Shown: positions 54,311 to 62,721 of the stretch, one piece after another | How positions within the stretch are numbered: the first letter of the stretch is position 1 | Layout: the number at the start of each line of letters is the position of its first letter | NCBI RefSeq assembly: GCF_031501865.1 | Contig: NZ_JARRCW010000001.1 | Location: forward strand, 1,881,001-1,945,000 | Source: Pseudovibrio sp. M1P-2-3 | Lineage (GTDB): Bacteria; Pseudomonadota; Alphaproteobacteria; Rhizobiales; Stappiaceae | DNA: 64,000 bases | Direction of reading: 5' to 3' | Translations under genes and position numbers: made by a program | The notes under the pieces: model-generated | What the model saw: only the letters and a program-made list of their open reading frames with translations | Database searches by the model: none | What the model was told of the DNA's origin: nothing

Positions 54311-54840
54311 TGCGTGATCTGCCTGAGAGACTGGTGTTTCTCGATGAAACCAGTGTTAAAACGAATTTAACCCGGCTGCGAGGCCGAGCCTTTAAAGGGG
54401 AACGAGCCCTTGACACAGCGCCGTTTGGACGCTGGCAGAACCAGACCTTTATCGCCGGTTTGACCCACGAGGGACTCATTGCGCCCTGGGTTCTGGACGG
54501 GGCCATGAATGGCAAGGCATTCACCACTTATATCACGACACAACTGGCTCCATGCTTGCACCCTAAAACGGTGGTCATTCTGGATAACCTGTCCACACAC
54601 AAAGTTCCAGAAGCCGCAAGGGCCCTCAGACAAAGCGGGTGTTGGTTCCTTTTTCTGCCGCCCTATTCTCCTGATCTCAATCCTATCGAAATGGCGTTTT
54701 CCAAGCTCAAAGCACACCTACGCAGAATGAAAGCCAGAACCTTTGAGACCTTGATAAAGGCTCTGGGTGACATATGCGATCTGTTCACACCCCAAGAGTG
54801 TTGGAATTACTTCAAGGCAGCTGGATATGTTTCAGTATAA
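54235..54840 (+). CDS. IS630 transposase ORF B (DDE catalytic domain)
   Basis: 201 residues. The DDE triad is complete: [13 protein letters not shown] (first Asp), [12 protein letters not shown] (second Asp) and [20 protein letters not shown] (Glu). The frame is -1 relative to ORF A and overlaps its end by about 75 bases. No internal stop or shift is seen, so this is the one IS630 in the window that could be active. Confidence 0.92.
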   Translation: MVATERGKLHVQNARDEWRHTRQPIMRDLPERLVFLDETSVKTNLTRLRGRAFKGERALDTAPFGRWQNQTFIAGLTHEGLIAPWVLDGAMNGKAFTTYITTQLAPCLHPKTVVILDNLSTHKVPEAARALRQSGCWFLFLPPYSPDLNPIEMAFSKLKAHLRRMKARTFETLIKALGDICDLFTPQECWNYFKAAGYVSV

Positions 54841-54910
54841 AGGCTCAAGACTATAGTAGGCAGTGATGAGCTTTACAGAAAGTACCACGGCTATTCAGCC
54901 TCAAAGCCTA

Positions 54911-56098
54911 TCACAAATTGCCAGTGTTTTCTCTTTGACACATCTGTATAGCGCTGGAGAGCTTTAGGCCAGATTTTTCAAGGGTAAAATGGGCTAGTAC
55001 CCGCTTTCTTCCTGCCCTGCCTAGGGCCTTACGTTCTTCTTTAGACAGCTTCAAAAGATCTTCTATTCCTTGGCGTAAGGATGTTGGGTTCCCGGGAGTT
55101 ACCAGAAATCCAGTTTCGGGGGTGACTGTTTCTTTCATCCCCATAAATGCAGTAGTGATCACAGGAAGCTCCATAGACATTGCTTCCTTTACAACCAGAG
55201 GGCCTGTGTCTCTGGCCCCATTTGTAGCTTTTTTAAATGGAGCAATCAAGGCCATATAATTGGGAGCATTTCCCGCCAACCAATGTGAGTCTCTTACTCC
55301 CAAAAACTTGATAGTATTCTCTCTTGGGTCAAGAACCGCCGCTTTTTCTTCAAGAAACTTACGTAAAGGACCGTCCCCGACAATATCTATGGGAGGAAAT
55401 TTATCCATCTCAGAGAACGCCTGTAGGATATCATCCACGCCCTTCTGCTCAACAAGACGACCAATAAAGAGCAGGCGCCCATTACATTGCGATGTAGATA
55501 CGCTTTGAAACTTTCTGGGGTCGGTGCCACAGGGTATCATACTGACTTTAGCAGCAGGTTGAATGTCATGTAGATCGTTACTTAAGTCATTGCACACGGA
55601 TACGACAAAGTCGGCGGAGGCTAGTTTGAGTGGTAAATCATAGGCCTCTTCATAGACATCATGTCCATGGCACACGAATGATACCGTTTTTCTACTCAGA
55701 CGAGCTGCTGCAATGGCATGGGCACTCGCAGGGCCTGAAAAATGAGCATGGAAATGATCAACTTTCTCAGTACTAGCGAAGGATGCAATTTTAAAAGAGT
55801 TTCCTAAAAGGGAAAACTTTGGCAAATACATTTGAGTGTTGACAAAGTTTATGGCCTCGCTTGATTTCAGGGAAAGACACTTCAAGCTTGGTAAGGCGGT
55901 TCGCACCCCAGCCTCCCCTATAAAATGAGCACCTTCCTGCGAGAGTTTAATATCTTCCGGTTGCGCTGGGCCGCTTGCCCGCTTCAAGATCAACGGTACC
56001 ACTTTGTGCCCTAAGGATTGCATCGCGCGGATTTCATTTCCCACAAAGGTTTCACTTAGAACGGGAAACTCTTCCAAAACATAGCCAACTGTCTGCAT
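54911..56098 (-). CDS. Glycosyltransferase family 4
   Basis: Predicted retaining GT-B glycosyltransferase acting at the cytoplasmic side, probably in polysaccharide or LPS synthesis; donor and acceptor unknown. It has 395 residues. The N-terminal part MQTVGYVLEEFPVLSETFVGNEI is typical of exopolysaccharide GT4 enzymes, followed by HFHAHFSGPASAHAIAAARL. The C-terminal nucleotide-sugar domain has LLFIGRLVEQKGVDDILQAF, IVGDGPLRKFLEE and the E-x7-E type segment GPLVVKEAMSMELPVITT. It stands alone between two IS islands, so it is probably a relic of a surface-polysaccharide cluster. Confidence 0.9.
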   Translation of the reverse strand: MQTVGYVLEEFPVLSETFVGNEIRAMQSLGHKVVPLILKRASGPAQPEDIKLSQEGAHFIGEAGVRTALPSLKCLSLKSSEAINFVNTQMYLPKFSLLGNSFKIASFASTEKVDHFHAHFSGPASAHAIAAARLSRKTVSFVCHGHDVYEEAYDLPLKLASADFVVSVCNDLSNDLHDIQPAAKVSMIPCGTDPRKFQSVSTSQCNGRLLFIGRLVEQKGVDDILQAFSEMDKFPPIDIVGDGPLRKFLEEKAAVLDPRENTIKFLGVRDSHWLAGNAPNYMALIAPFKKATNGARDTGPLVVKEAMSMELPVITTAFMGMKETVTPETGFLVTPGNPTSLRQGIEDLLKLSKEERKALGRAGRKRVLAHFTLEKSGLKLSSAIQMCQRENTGNL

Positions 56099-56511
56099 TT
56101 GTTACCAGTTTCTTACTTTGAGATTTTAGCAGTGAAACTATTGCCTTCACTGTACAGACAAACCTTAAGCAAACCACAAGAACACCAAAAAGTTGTTTAC
56201 GCACTCGTGATTATATTTAGAGAAATTTAACCTATTCCAAGCAATTGAAATGCACTTGTCCAACAAGAAGTGGGCAGTATTTCAAGGCGATAAACCAAAC
56301 GGAACTTCATAAGTAAACTTAGTGAAGATAATCTGATATTTTTAAAAGTAACAGTATGATATAGATAAAATATAATTCCCTTTAACTTGCCTTGCTACTA
56401 GGTGGTATACTTATGTTATTATGAAAATCACCTTAAGGGTACCTCTGAAAATTTCCTATTTGATTTTTTGTTGTATCGTCAATGACTTGAAATGATATAT
56501 TTGGAGTGCTT
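56099..56511. other. AT-rich non-coding gap
   Basis: 413 AT-rich bases between the glycosyltransferase start and an IS remnant. The glycosyltransferase promoter should lie at the left end. I see no gene, repeat or clear -35/-10 pair. Confidence 0.5.
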
Positions 56512-56982
56512 ATGGCCTGCTTGCATTTTTTTGATATTGCCAATCACTATAAGGATCCCGATGCTAGCAATGATCCACTGGCTAAGATCGACAATGTGGT
56601 ACCATGAGAGAGCTTTCGCGGTTGACTTGAAAAGTCTTAGCGTCAGCGGCCGGAGGATCGCAAGTCCAAAGCGGGCCGCAAACCTTGGGATGCTGTTTTA
56701 ATGTTCAAAATGCTCATCCTGTGCGCCCTTTATAGCCTGTCGGATGATCAGGCTGAATATCAGATCCGGGATCGGTTTTCATTTTTACGCTTTCTGGGGC
56801 TAGGTTTGGAAGACCGCGTTCTGGACGCCAAAACGATCTGGATGTACCGTGAACTGTTGGTACAGGCGGATATCATCCAGTCGCTGTTCGATGCTTTTGA
56901 CTATTACCTTAAAGAACAAGGTTATCTGGTCATGGGCGGCCAAGTTATTGATGCGTCGATCGTTTCTGTTCCAAAGCTTTGA
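56512..56982 (+). pseudogene. IS5-group transposase N-terminal fragment
   Basis: It starts MACLHFFDIANHYKDPDASN, meets a stop and a shift near 56605-56640, then continues SKAGRKPWDAVLMFKMLILC, ALYSLSDDQAEYQIRDRFSF and ends YLVMGGQVIDASIVSVPK, containing the first catalytic Asp (DASIV). It is cut off there by the IS3 fragment on the other strand, so the rest of the DDE core is gone. Confidence 0.83.
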
Positions 56983-56984
56983 TG

Positions 56985-57474
56985 GGCAGCTTTGCAGTCA
57001 TCCGTTTACTCTTGGCCCAACCAACGATCCGGCGGGAATATAGATCCAGAATAATCGGCAGATACAACCATCCTTGAGTTGCCCAGAGAAAACTGATGTC
57101 TATGCCCATTTCTGATTTTCGCCTGTACAGGTAAAATCCTGTTCAAGGAGATTGGGCGCAAAAGGGTTGTTGTGAGAACTGTCGGTGGTTTTCTTGAAGC
57201 GGGGTTTACTTATATCGCGCAAAGCGTTGTCCCGCATCAATCTGGCAACGCGTTTGCGACCTACAGCAAGGCCGGCCTCCTTGAGTTCTGCGTGAATTCG
57301 AGGGGGCCCATAGGTTTGGCGTGAGGTTGCAAAGACTTCTTTGATAGGGGCCAGAAGCACCATATCCTCCTGTTGGCGTTTGCTGGCACAGCGCTGCTTT
57401 CAGGCATAGTACCCACTACAGCTCACGCCCATAAATGAGCACAAAAACGAACAGGATAGGAAGCGCTCTACGCT
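56985..57474 (-). pseudogene. IS3-family ORF B (integrase core), decayed and truncated
   Basis: Fragments of the IS3 integrase: SLQPHAKPMG in one frame, TSRQTYGPPRIHAELKEAGL and AVGRKRVARLMRDNALRDIS in the next, then after a stop and shift near 57100 IDISFLWATQGWLYLPIILD and LYSRRIVGWAKSKRMTAKL. The first two catalytic Asp positions are present but the Glu region is missing because the copy is cut at 56985. Confidence 0.85.
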
Positions 57475-57780
57475 CTAATAAATTGAAATTTCAAATACTT
57501 GTTTCCTTGGCGAAGAACGCTGCTGCTTTTTTAGTAACTCCCTTTCCTGACGAAGAAGCGTGACTTCCTTACGCAGGCGAGCAAGCTCTTTCTCAACATC
57601 ATCATGCGGCCCCGATAGCAGATCCTCATCCCGATACTTGCGGCTCCAGCGGCTTAACGTAGAGCGTGGGACACCAAGCTCGTCGGCAATTTCTGCAACC
57701 TTTCGTCCACTACTCACCACCAAACGTACAGCTTCCTGTTTGAACTCATCTGTATAATTCGTTTGCCCCTGTCGCTTCAT
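57475..57780 (-). CDS. IS3-family ORF A (helix-turn-helix, leucine zipper)
   Basis: 101 residues starting MKRQGQTNYTDEFKQEAVRL behind AGGAGGATCGC. The helix-turn-helix VAEIADELGVPRSTLSRWSR is followed by a coiled coil (VEKELARLRKEVTLLRQERE). ORF A alone regulates transposition; full transposase needs fusion with ORF B, which is broken here. Confidence 0.85.
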   Translation of the reverse strand: MKRQGQTNYTDEFKQEAVRLVVSSGRKVAEIADELGVPRSTLSRWSRKYRDEDLLSGPHDDVEKELARLRKEVTLLRQERELLKKQQRSSPRKQVFEISIY

Positions 57781-57837
57781 GCGATCCTCCTGTTGCTACT
57801 TTAGCAGAAGTGCCTCCACTTTTACGGGGTAAGTCCA

Positions 57838-58210
57838 TAACATTGGAGATCAAGCTGAGGTGAACTTTGACGCCTCTGGCCATAAAAAGAGCATCGCGTA
57901 GCTCACATAAACTTATGTCTGCGTCTTGCGTAATGAGTTCTTTGAAAAACCGGAAATAAATCTCCAGTTTTCCGCTGCCTATGGGGCGATCTAACTTGGC
58001 TAGTTCCAAGCTGAGATCAGTACGAACTTTCCGTGCCAGGCGCGAAGCTGCTGCGGAGGAGATCATCAGCTGGCGGGCTGCTTCTCGCCCGCTTAAGTCA
58101 GCTTTTATGAGTCGTCGAAAACGAACACGGATGTCACGGGAAAGGGGGGCTGGCATGTAGGGTCCACCTAAAAGGGAGTGAATTACAAACCAGCAAGATT
58201 GGGAATCCCT
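57838..58210 (-). pseudogene. IS630 ORF A remnant interrupted by IS3
   Basis: Starts MPAPLSRDIRVRFRRLIKAD at 58156 and aligns by eye with the intact IS630 ORF A at 53882 (REAARQLMISSAAASRLARK, then ISLCELRDALFMARGVKVHL). After LISNV the IS3 end follows. The left IS630 end GGGATTCCCAATC lies near 58208. ORF B is missing. Confidence 0.85.
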
Positions 58211-58239
58211 TGAGATTCAACATTATGGGGAGTTGATTT

Positions 58240-58610
58240 AATATTGGCGATCAGGCGGACTTTCGTCGTGAAGCGACCTTTTGAGCGACCAAAACCCTGT
58301 TTTTGGGTCCCCTTTTTGCGCCTGCCTCCTGCTGGTGTGTCCGGGTGACAGTGCTATCAATCATATGAATACTGGAAGGGGTTGAATTACTGTCATTCAG
58401 CACGGACAGGATCAATTCCCACAACCCTGCTTGGCTTCACCGGCGGAACTGTTGGTACACATTGATCCATTTCCAAAACTCTTCGGGTAAATAGCGTCAC
58501 AGTGCACGGGTTCTGGCAATCCAAAAGATCCCATCAAGAACACGGCGATGATCCCTTGGTTTGCGACCACCTCGTCCGCGTATGGCAATGACAAACTGCT
58601 CAAAAATAAC
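58240..58610 (-). pseudogene. IS5-family remnant, second copy
   Basis: A 5'-truncated relative of the 26.1-kb IS5 remnant, on the minus strand: IFEQFVIAIRGRGGRKPRDH, RRVLDGIFWIAR, HMIDSTVTRTHQQEAGAKRG and GRSKGRFTTKVRLIANI. It keeps the roughly 35 bases deleted in the first copy but is itself shifted and cut at both ends. The dedA frame runs into its 5' edge. Confidence 0.82.
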
Positions 58611-59289
58611 TGGATTTGTGAATCCTATTTGTAAACTGGACTTGGGGAGATTCGGAGTTACACTTTTTTTTTTTTGGCAATAGAAGACTACTTGATTTCA
58701 GGGTGAATGAATATTGATGCTTAAGCAACAGGTAGGCAACAACAGCAACGAAAAGGGCCGCAATGGCTCCAGACAAGTTACTGAAAATTGATGCTATTTG
58801 TTCCAAGTGCGACGCAAAACTGTAGCCAAGGGTAATATAGGTGCTGGTCCAAATAATTGCTCCTGGCATCGCTGCCAATGTATAACGACGCCATCCGAGT
58901 GCGCCTGCACCGCTTAAATAGCTCATATAAGAGCACATGGGGCTGAGTACTGTGTGGCTGAGAAAAACCGCTAAACTGCCGTGTCCCTGTAAAAGTTTCT
59001 TACTTTTTTGTAGGGGAGATCTCGCATGTTTGGAGTGTTCCAAACGGGAGAGGAGGCGCGGGCCGAAAGCTCTTGCAATTCCGTAGGCAATCTGGTCACC
59101 CAGTAAGTGTGCGGACAATGAGGACGCAAGCAGTGAAGACACCGTCAGATCTCCGGTAGCCGCGAAACTTCCGCCTATGAGCAACAGGGCTGAGGCCGGA
59201 ACAGGAACGGCCAGCGTTCCAGACAAGATTACTATAAAAATCAGGTAGGATCCGTAGTCCGGGACGAGACCAATGATGCTATCCATCAT
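58600..59289 (-). CDS. DedA/VTT-family membrane protein
   Basis: Polytopic inner-membrane protein of the DedA family (family roles: polyprenyl-phosphate or phospholipid flipping, envelope homeostasis). The start at 59289 (MMDSIIGLVPDYGSYLIFIV) follows GAGGAGC and overlaps the upstream gene. The VTT signature region reads LAVPVPASALLLIGGSFAAT, then LLGDQIAYGIARAFGP and FLSHTVLSPMCSYMSYLSGA, GALGWRRYTLAAMPGAIIWT. After SLLLP an A12 tract shifts the end: with 13 As the protein would stop at once (Lys4-Val-stop, stop at 58658-58660); as given it reads about 20 extra residues into an IS5 remnant. Last gene of the lectin/copper-oxidase operon. Confidence 0.85.
   Translation of the reverse strand: MMDSIIGLVPDYGSYLIFIVILSGTLAVPVPASALLLIGGSFAATGDLTVSSLLASSLSAHLLGDQIAYGIARAFGPRLLSRLEHSKHARSPLQKSKKLLQGHGSLAVFLSHTVLSPMCSYMSYLSGAGALGWRRYTLAAMPGAIIWTSTYITLGYSFASHLEQIASIFSNLSGAIAALFVAVVAYLLLKHQYSFTLKSSSLLLPKKKKCNSESPQVQFTNRIHKSSYF
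58664..58675 (-). repeat. A12 homopolymer near the dedA 3' end
   Basis: Twelve consecutive Ts on the plus strand, that is As in the coding strand. It is the longest homopolymer in the window and decides where the protein ends. Confidence 0.95.
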
Positions 59290-59635
59290 GTTGCTCCTCG
59301 CGATATTGGGTTGCTGCTGCACGAACGCGCGCAGTCAATTCTTCCATGGAAATTCCTTGTTCATCAGCAATCCGCCCAAGACGGATTCCTTTATCTTTTT
59401 TGGGGTCCAGTGAAAGAATTTGTATGACGAGAGGGCGTGGTAAATTGTAGGTTAATACGATGTAGCGAGGTGTCATCCAAGGTTTAAGCGCCATATCTTT
59501 ATGACGGGGATCATGCAGATATAGGGTATCCAAAATAACGAGCACCAGAAGCCAAGTCGCAACAATCGATGCGATCAGGAGGATACCTGCTAATATGCGT
59601 TTCCTATTCACCAAAGCGCTGAGATTTTTAATCAT
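59279..59635 (-). CDS. One-helix membrane protein of unknown function
   Basis: 118 residues, not recognised. One transmembrane helix at about residues 14-36 (ILAGILLIASIVATWLLVLV), a short periplasmic or cytoplasmic stretch with HDPRHKDMALKPWMTPRYIV, and a helical acidic C-terminus (GRIADEQGISMEELTARVRA). The HDPRH and KPWMTPRY motifs could contact a metal or lipid, but this is speculation. Starts 2 bases after the multicopper oxidase stop and overlaps dedA, so it belongs to that operon. Confidence 0.75.
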   Translation of the reverse strand: MIKNLSALVNRKRILAGILLIASIVATWLLVLVILDTLYLHDPRHKDMALKPWMTPRYIVLTYNLPRPLVIQILSLDPKKDKGIRLGRIADEQGISMEELTARVRAAATQYREEQHDG

Positions 59636-59637
59636 AG

Positions 59638-60432
59638 TTAATAGACTTCAACTGTCTGCATCATACCAAGGTCTTCATGACGTAAAACGTGACAATGGAT
59701 AACAAACTTACCGGTGAAGCTTTCAAATCTGGTCTTGTAGGTTATGGAGCCTGGCTTACCTCCCTCACTATAAGGGAGCGCAATGGTATCTTGCCATCGG
59801 CGCAGGGGGCTGTCCTGCGGCAGTTCCATTCCATTGATATGTGTGACAAAGAAAGGGTTGAGGTGAATATGAAAAGCATGAACACCCCCAGTTGAATTGG
59901 TAATGGTCCATTCCTCAGCTGTGCCCAGTCGCATCCGCTGTGCCATTGTGCCGTCATAGGCCGCATCGTTTACTGTGAAGCCAAGTGTAAAATCTATAGT
60001 ACGGGTGGGCAACGTCGTATCATCATCAAATGCGCTCAGGCCCGGCCCTGGCAGTTCATCGTCCTCAGACCATTCACAGTTCACTGGAGTTCCAGAGATT
60101 CCCACCTGAATTGTTGCCGCGCGGCTATTGCTTGTAAAGGAAAGCAGGTCCGTGAGGCCAGTTATCCAATCGATAGGGATAAGGCCGGGCTTGGCATTTT
60201 CAGGAGCTCTCACGATCAAATCCATTCGATTGCCTGGGGCCAAGGCAGAAGGGTTTAACCATGGTTCCCGCTTGTCAAACTGGTCAAGCCTCTGGCGTCG
60301 TGGCAAGGTTAGTCCATCAAAGGCAATCTGGTAGAGTTCAAGCTCTGGAATGTTCGTTGCAAGGTAAGCAAAGGCGTTGCCAGCAGACTGGGCGTTTATA
60401 ATCCGCCACCGTTGCACCTCTCCGGGCCGCAT
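59638..60432 (-). CDS. Multicopper oxidase, C-terminal part (after frameshift)
   Basis: Contains cupredoxin domains 2 and 3 of the same enzyme as the following entry. The type 1/2/3 copper motifs HAFHIHLNPFFVT (about residue 192) and FVIHCHVLRHEDLGMMQTVE at the C-terminus, with its axial Met, are intact. The nominal ATG at 60432 lies inside the domain-2 sequence and has no ribosome site, so this part is not a separate gene. Reading upstream in this frame gives KDAPTLHMRPGEVQRWRIIN, the normal continuation of the N-terminal part once one G is added. Confidence 0.85.
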   Translation of the reverse strand: MRPGEVQRWRIINAQSAGNAFAYLATNIPELELYQIAFDGLTLPRRQRLDQFDKREPWLNPSALAPGNRMDLIVRAPENAKPGLIPIDWITGLTDLLSFTSNSRAATIQVGISGTPVNCEWSEDDELPGPGLSAFDDDTTLPTRTIDFTLGFTVNDAAYDGTMAQRMRLGTAEEWTITNSTGGVHAFHIHLNPFFVTHINGMELPQDSPLRRWQDTIALPYSEGGKPGSITYKTRFESFTGKFVIHCHVLRHEDLGMMQTVEVY

Positions 60433-61148
60433 GTGAAGTGTGGGAGCATCTTTCCCCCGCCTTGAGGGTTGACCAGAACCATACCCCGGTTCATGAGCAT
60501 CAGAATATGCTCGGGGGCCTGTGCAATATAGCTCGGCATGGTGCCGGGTTTGTCTGGAACAATCAAGGGCCCAGCCAGGCCACCGCCAACCTGACGTTGC
60601 GTCGATCCATGCTTGTGGGCGTGATACCAGAATGTACCTGAGGGGTGGTCCTGCGCGATTTCAAATCTGTAATTCGCTCGGTGCCTTCGAAAAGTTTCTT
60701 CCACCGGTATCCCGCAAATCTGTTCACATGGGACAAGTTGGTCTTTGGGTACAACATTTATAAAGACGTTGTCCGCGTCAAATCTACCGGTTTTATCCTT
60801 GTTAGGTGAAACGTGTAGGCCATGGGTATGTAAGTTTGTTGTATTTAATCCATGAAACGCATTGGGGGTGTCCGTACAATCATCGTGCAACGGGCTAAGG
60901 TTGTTTACCAGTTCAATATCAAGCGTGCCGCCTGGCTCCAGAGTTAAGGTCGGCCCCGGAGATTTTTCGTTGTACACGGGCCGCCCGTCAACTTCTGTCA
61001 CTGTTAATGTGGTTGGAGAGAAGGAGGACGCGCTTTGCGCTTGAGCCAGTGTGGGGCTAGATAGGGTGAGGCTGGGGCATGCAAGTCCGAGCGCTGTAGA
61101 TAATTTGAGAAACGAGCGCCGAGAAAGCGCTGACCGAGAAAAAGTCAT
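60396..61148 (-). CDS. Multicopper oxidase, Tat-exported N-terminal part (before frameshift)
   Basis: Starts at the ATG at 61148, overlapping the lectin stop by 4 bases. A twin-arginine signal (SRRSFLKLSTALG) is followed by cupredoxin domain 1 with the copper motifs LHTHGLHVSP and FWYHAHKHGS. After VNPQGGGK the frame is lost at a five-G tract (60454-60458). With six Gs the two parts join into one enzyme of about 503 residues with all four copper-binding motifs. Predicted periplasmic laccase-like oxidase; substrate unknown (Cu(I), Fe(II), Mn(II), phenols or bilirubin-type compounds). Confidence 0.85.
   Translation of the reverse strand: MTFSRSALSRRSFLKLSTALGLACPSLTLSSPTLAQAQSASSFSPTTLTVTEVDGRPVYNEKSPGPTLTLEPGGTLDIELVNNLSPLHDDCTDTPNAFHGLNTTNLHTHGLHVSPNKDKTGRFDADNVFINVVPKDQLVPCEQICGIPVEETFRRHRANYRFEIAQDHPSGTFWYHAHKHGSTQRQVGGGLAGPLIVPDKPGTMPSYIAQAPEHILMLMNRGMVLVNPQGGGKMLPHFTCGPERCNGGGL
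60454..60458 (-). repeat. Five-G tract at the multicopper oxidase frameshift
   Basis: Five Cs on the plus strand. Adding one restores a continuous reading frame (Gln-Gly-Gly-Gly-Lys-Asp-Ala-Pro). Confidence 0.85.
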
Positions 61149-61678
61149 GGTACAATCACCCATTCCTTGCTCCGAGAGCCAGCTGTTGAACAGTCTTGGA
61201 TGATCAAGTCTCTGGACATGAAAGGTCCAGCCGTCCGTATTGGTTCGCCCACCACGATGCACTGATCCGGGGTCTTCCCTAAGCGGATTTCCTTTGTTGC
61301 CAAATTATAGGAAAACTGTTGTTTCGTGTTTGAAGCTTCGCAGTCTGTCAAAGTAAGAGTTAGGTCATGGGCTGACTGATATGTCATGCAAAATTTAGGG
61401 TAGGCAACTGATCTGATCTTTCCTGTTTTAGCGTCATAGGAAAACTGAACATCCCCCCCCTGCGGTTTACAAGAGTGTGCATGTAGGTTTTCAGCAAACC
61501 CCTTTCCGATGGTATCAATACACCAGCCGAGTTCTCGAGTTTCTCCGAAATTGTCAGCCAGATGGATGACAGGTGCTGGCGTTTGTATGTGTGGCTGTTC
61601 GGCTGCACTGGCGTGTACCGAGCAAAAAACTGCGCTCAAGATGCAGGCCCAGTAAATCCTTTGAATATAAAGCCCCAT
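61145..61678 (-). CDS. Exported ricin-B-like lectin
   Basis: 177 residues from the ATG at 61678, behind GAAGAGAGA, with a signal peptide (MGLYIQRIYWACILSAVFCS, cleavage after ASA). The mature part looks like a beta-trefoil: repeats with QFSYDAKTGKIRS, LTLTLTDCEASNTKQQFSYN and LIIQDCSTAGSRSKEWVIVP match the QxW/QxF pattern of ricin-type domains, with paired cysteines (CIDTIG, CMTYQ, CIVVG, DCS). It may bind glycans on the surface or in the periplasm. First gene of the operon lectin - multicopper oxidase - one-helix protein - dedA; its stop overlaps the oxidase ATG. Confidence 0.78.
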   Translation of the reverse strand: MGLYIQRIYWACILSAVFCSVHASAAEQPHIQTPAPVIHLADNFGETRELGWCIDTIGKGFAENLHAHSCKPQGGDVQFSYDAKTGKIRSVAYPKFCMTYQSAHDLTLTLTDCEASNTKQQFSYNLATKEIRLGKTPDQCIVVGEPIRTAGPFMSRDLIIQDCSTAGSRSKEWVIVP

Positions 61679-62249
61679 ACTACTATCTCTCTTCAGTTGA
61701 GCTTGTCTGGTCTGTAGCGATGGAGTGATCTCCGCCAAAGCTCTGGGTCTATGAGATGAATTGGTCTTCTCGTTTATTGTTGGCAGCGTTCAGACAGTGC
61801 AGCGTTTGATTTTTTGGGTAGCCCACCGCACACTTGTCCCGTCTTCTACTCACACCTTATATAAATGGAGCCTCTCGTCTATTTCGAAGCTGTATCCAAC
61901 TGTGTCAAAAGTTCACAGGAGTATAGTTTACGACACTTTTCTAGGGGCAGTGCTTCTGTTCTGGAAAAGGAGTAGCTGTCTCTCCATTGCTGGAGATACA
62001 ATGGATGGAATAGGCGGTGATTTTGAAGACTGTCTTAGGTTGATGCAGCTTCCGTTTGAAACGGGAAGCACGAGCCATGCGCCTGCTTTGTAAAACTTAA
62101 AGGTTAGGTGAGGGCCCACACTCGTGAAAATGGCAATGTGTCATTGTAACTCATACCAATCGGGGGCGGAACAAGCTTTGTTCAAAATCGTACGCAAAGG
62201 AATTTATTATTTGTTTTCAGTCAAGTGTCCAAAAACGTCCGTTTATGAA
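61679..62249. other. Non-coding gap, promoter side of the lectin operon
   Basis: The operon promoter must be at the left end. The plus-strand ORF at 61761-62093 has no ribosome site and no resemblance to known proteins. I see no RNA or repeat. Confidence 0.45.
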
Positions 62250-62510
62250 CAGGTGGAGTTAAAACAGTGCTAACAAGCTTTCCACATTGTTTGCCATTAT
62301 CAGTCTTGAAAGCATATGGGCATATCGGTGTGCCACGATATTAATGGATCGCAAAGCAATTAAACACAAGGCGTATGGCAGACGAGAAAAGTCACGGTTC
62401 CGACTGGGACTGGATACCTTGAGAAACTGGATCACTTTGAAACTGGACAAGGCATTTCTCGCATGGAATAAAGCCTGTCCAAAACGTTCACTCAAATGTA
62501 GTGTCATGTA
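62250..62510 (+). pseudogene. IS4-family transposase C-terminal fragment
   Basis: A frame reading TLFAIISLESIWAYRCATIL, then KHKAYGRREKSRFRLGLDTL and RNWITLKLDKAF resembles the end of IS4-type transposases (LFALLALAL-W near KHGRRAKS-FRYGLD-LR). No start or catalytic part is left. The 210 bases that follow, up to the next gene, show nothing else. Confidence 0.55.
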
Positions 62511-62721
62511 CTGTGGTTTTAATAAAACGTCTGACTGCTTTAGCTTGTTGATGCACTAAAGTAATTGGGCCAAACTGTGAGGCCTTGCTTAAATTAAGAG
62601 CGAGGTCGGAACCTGCTCACTCCGGTATGATGTACACTCTTTTGTCCGGCTCCGTCTCTTGCCATTAACGCGTGGATGCTTAATTACATGGGTTCTAAGT
62701 TACGTGGAGAAGAGACTGCAC

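Larger units (their letters stand above)
53824..54840 (+). mobile_element. IS630-family insertion sequence, transposase intact
   Basis: The left end contains the palindrome GATTGGG-GATT-CCCAATC (53824-53841), and a related GGGATTCCCAATC occurs at the IS630 remnant near 58.2 kb on the other strand. Two overlapping ORFs fill the element. I could not find the matching right inverted repeat between 54841 and 54910, so the right boundary is set at the transposase stop. Confidence 0.75.
56983..57837 (-). mobile_element. IS3-family insertion sequence remnant
   Basis: Minus-strand IS3 element. Its left end TGGACTTACCCCG at 57837 lies inside an IS630 ORF A, showing insertion into that element; its right part is cut by the IS5 fragment. 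It contains ORF A intact and ORF B decayed. Confidence 0.8.

Noticed and set aside
60396-60432. Multicopper oxidase as two separate genes
   Set aside because: The second part has no ribosome site and begins in mid-domain; one extra G joins the parts with all copper motifs in order.
61761-62093. 110-codon plus-strand frame
   Set aside because: No ribosome site, and the translation has no signal, domain or repeat; most likely chance.
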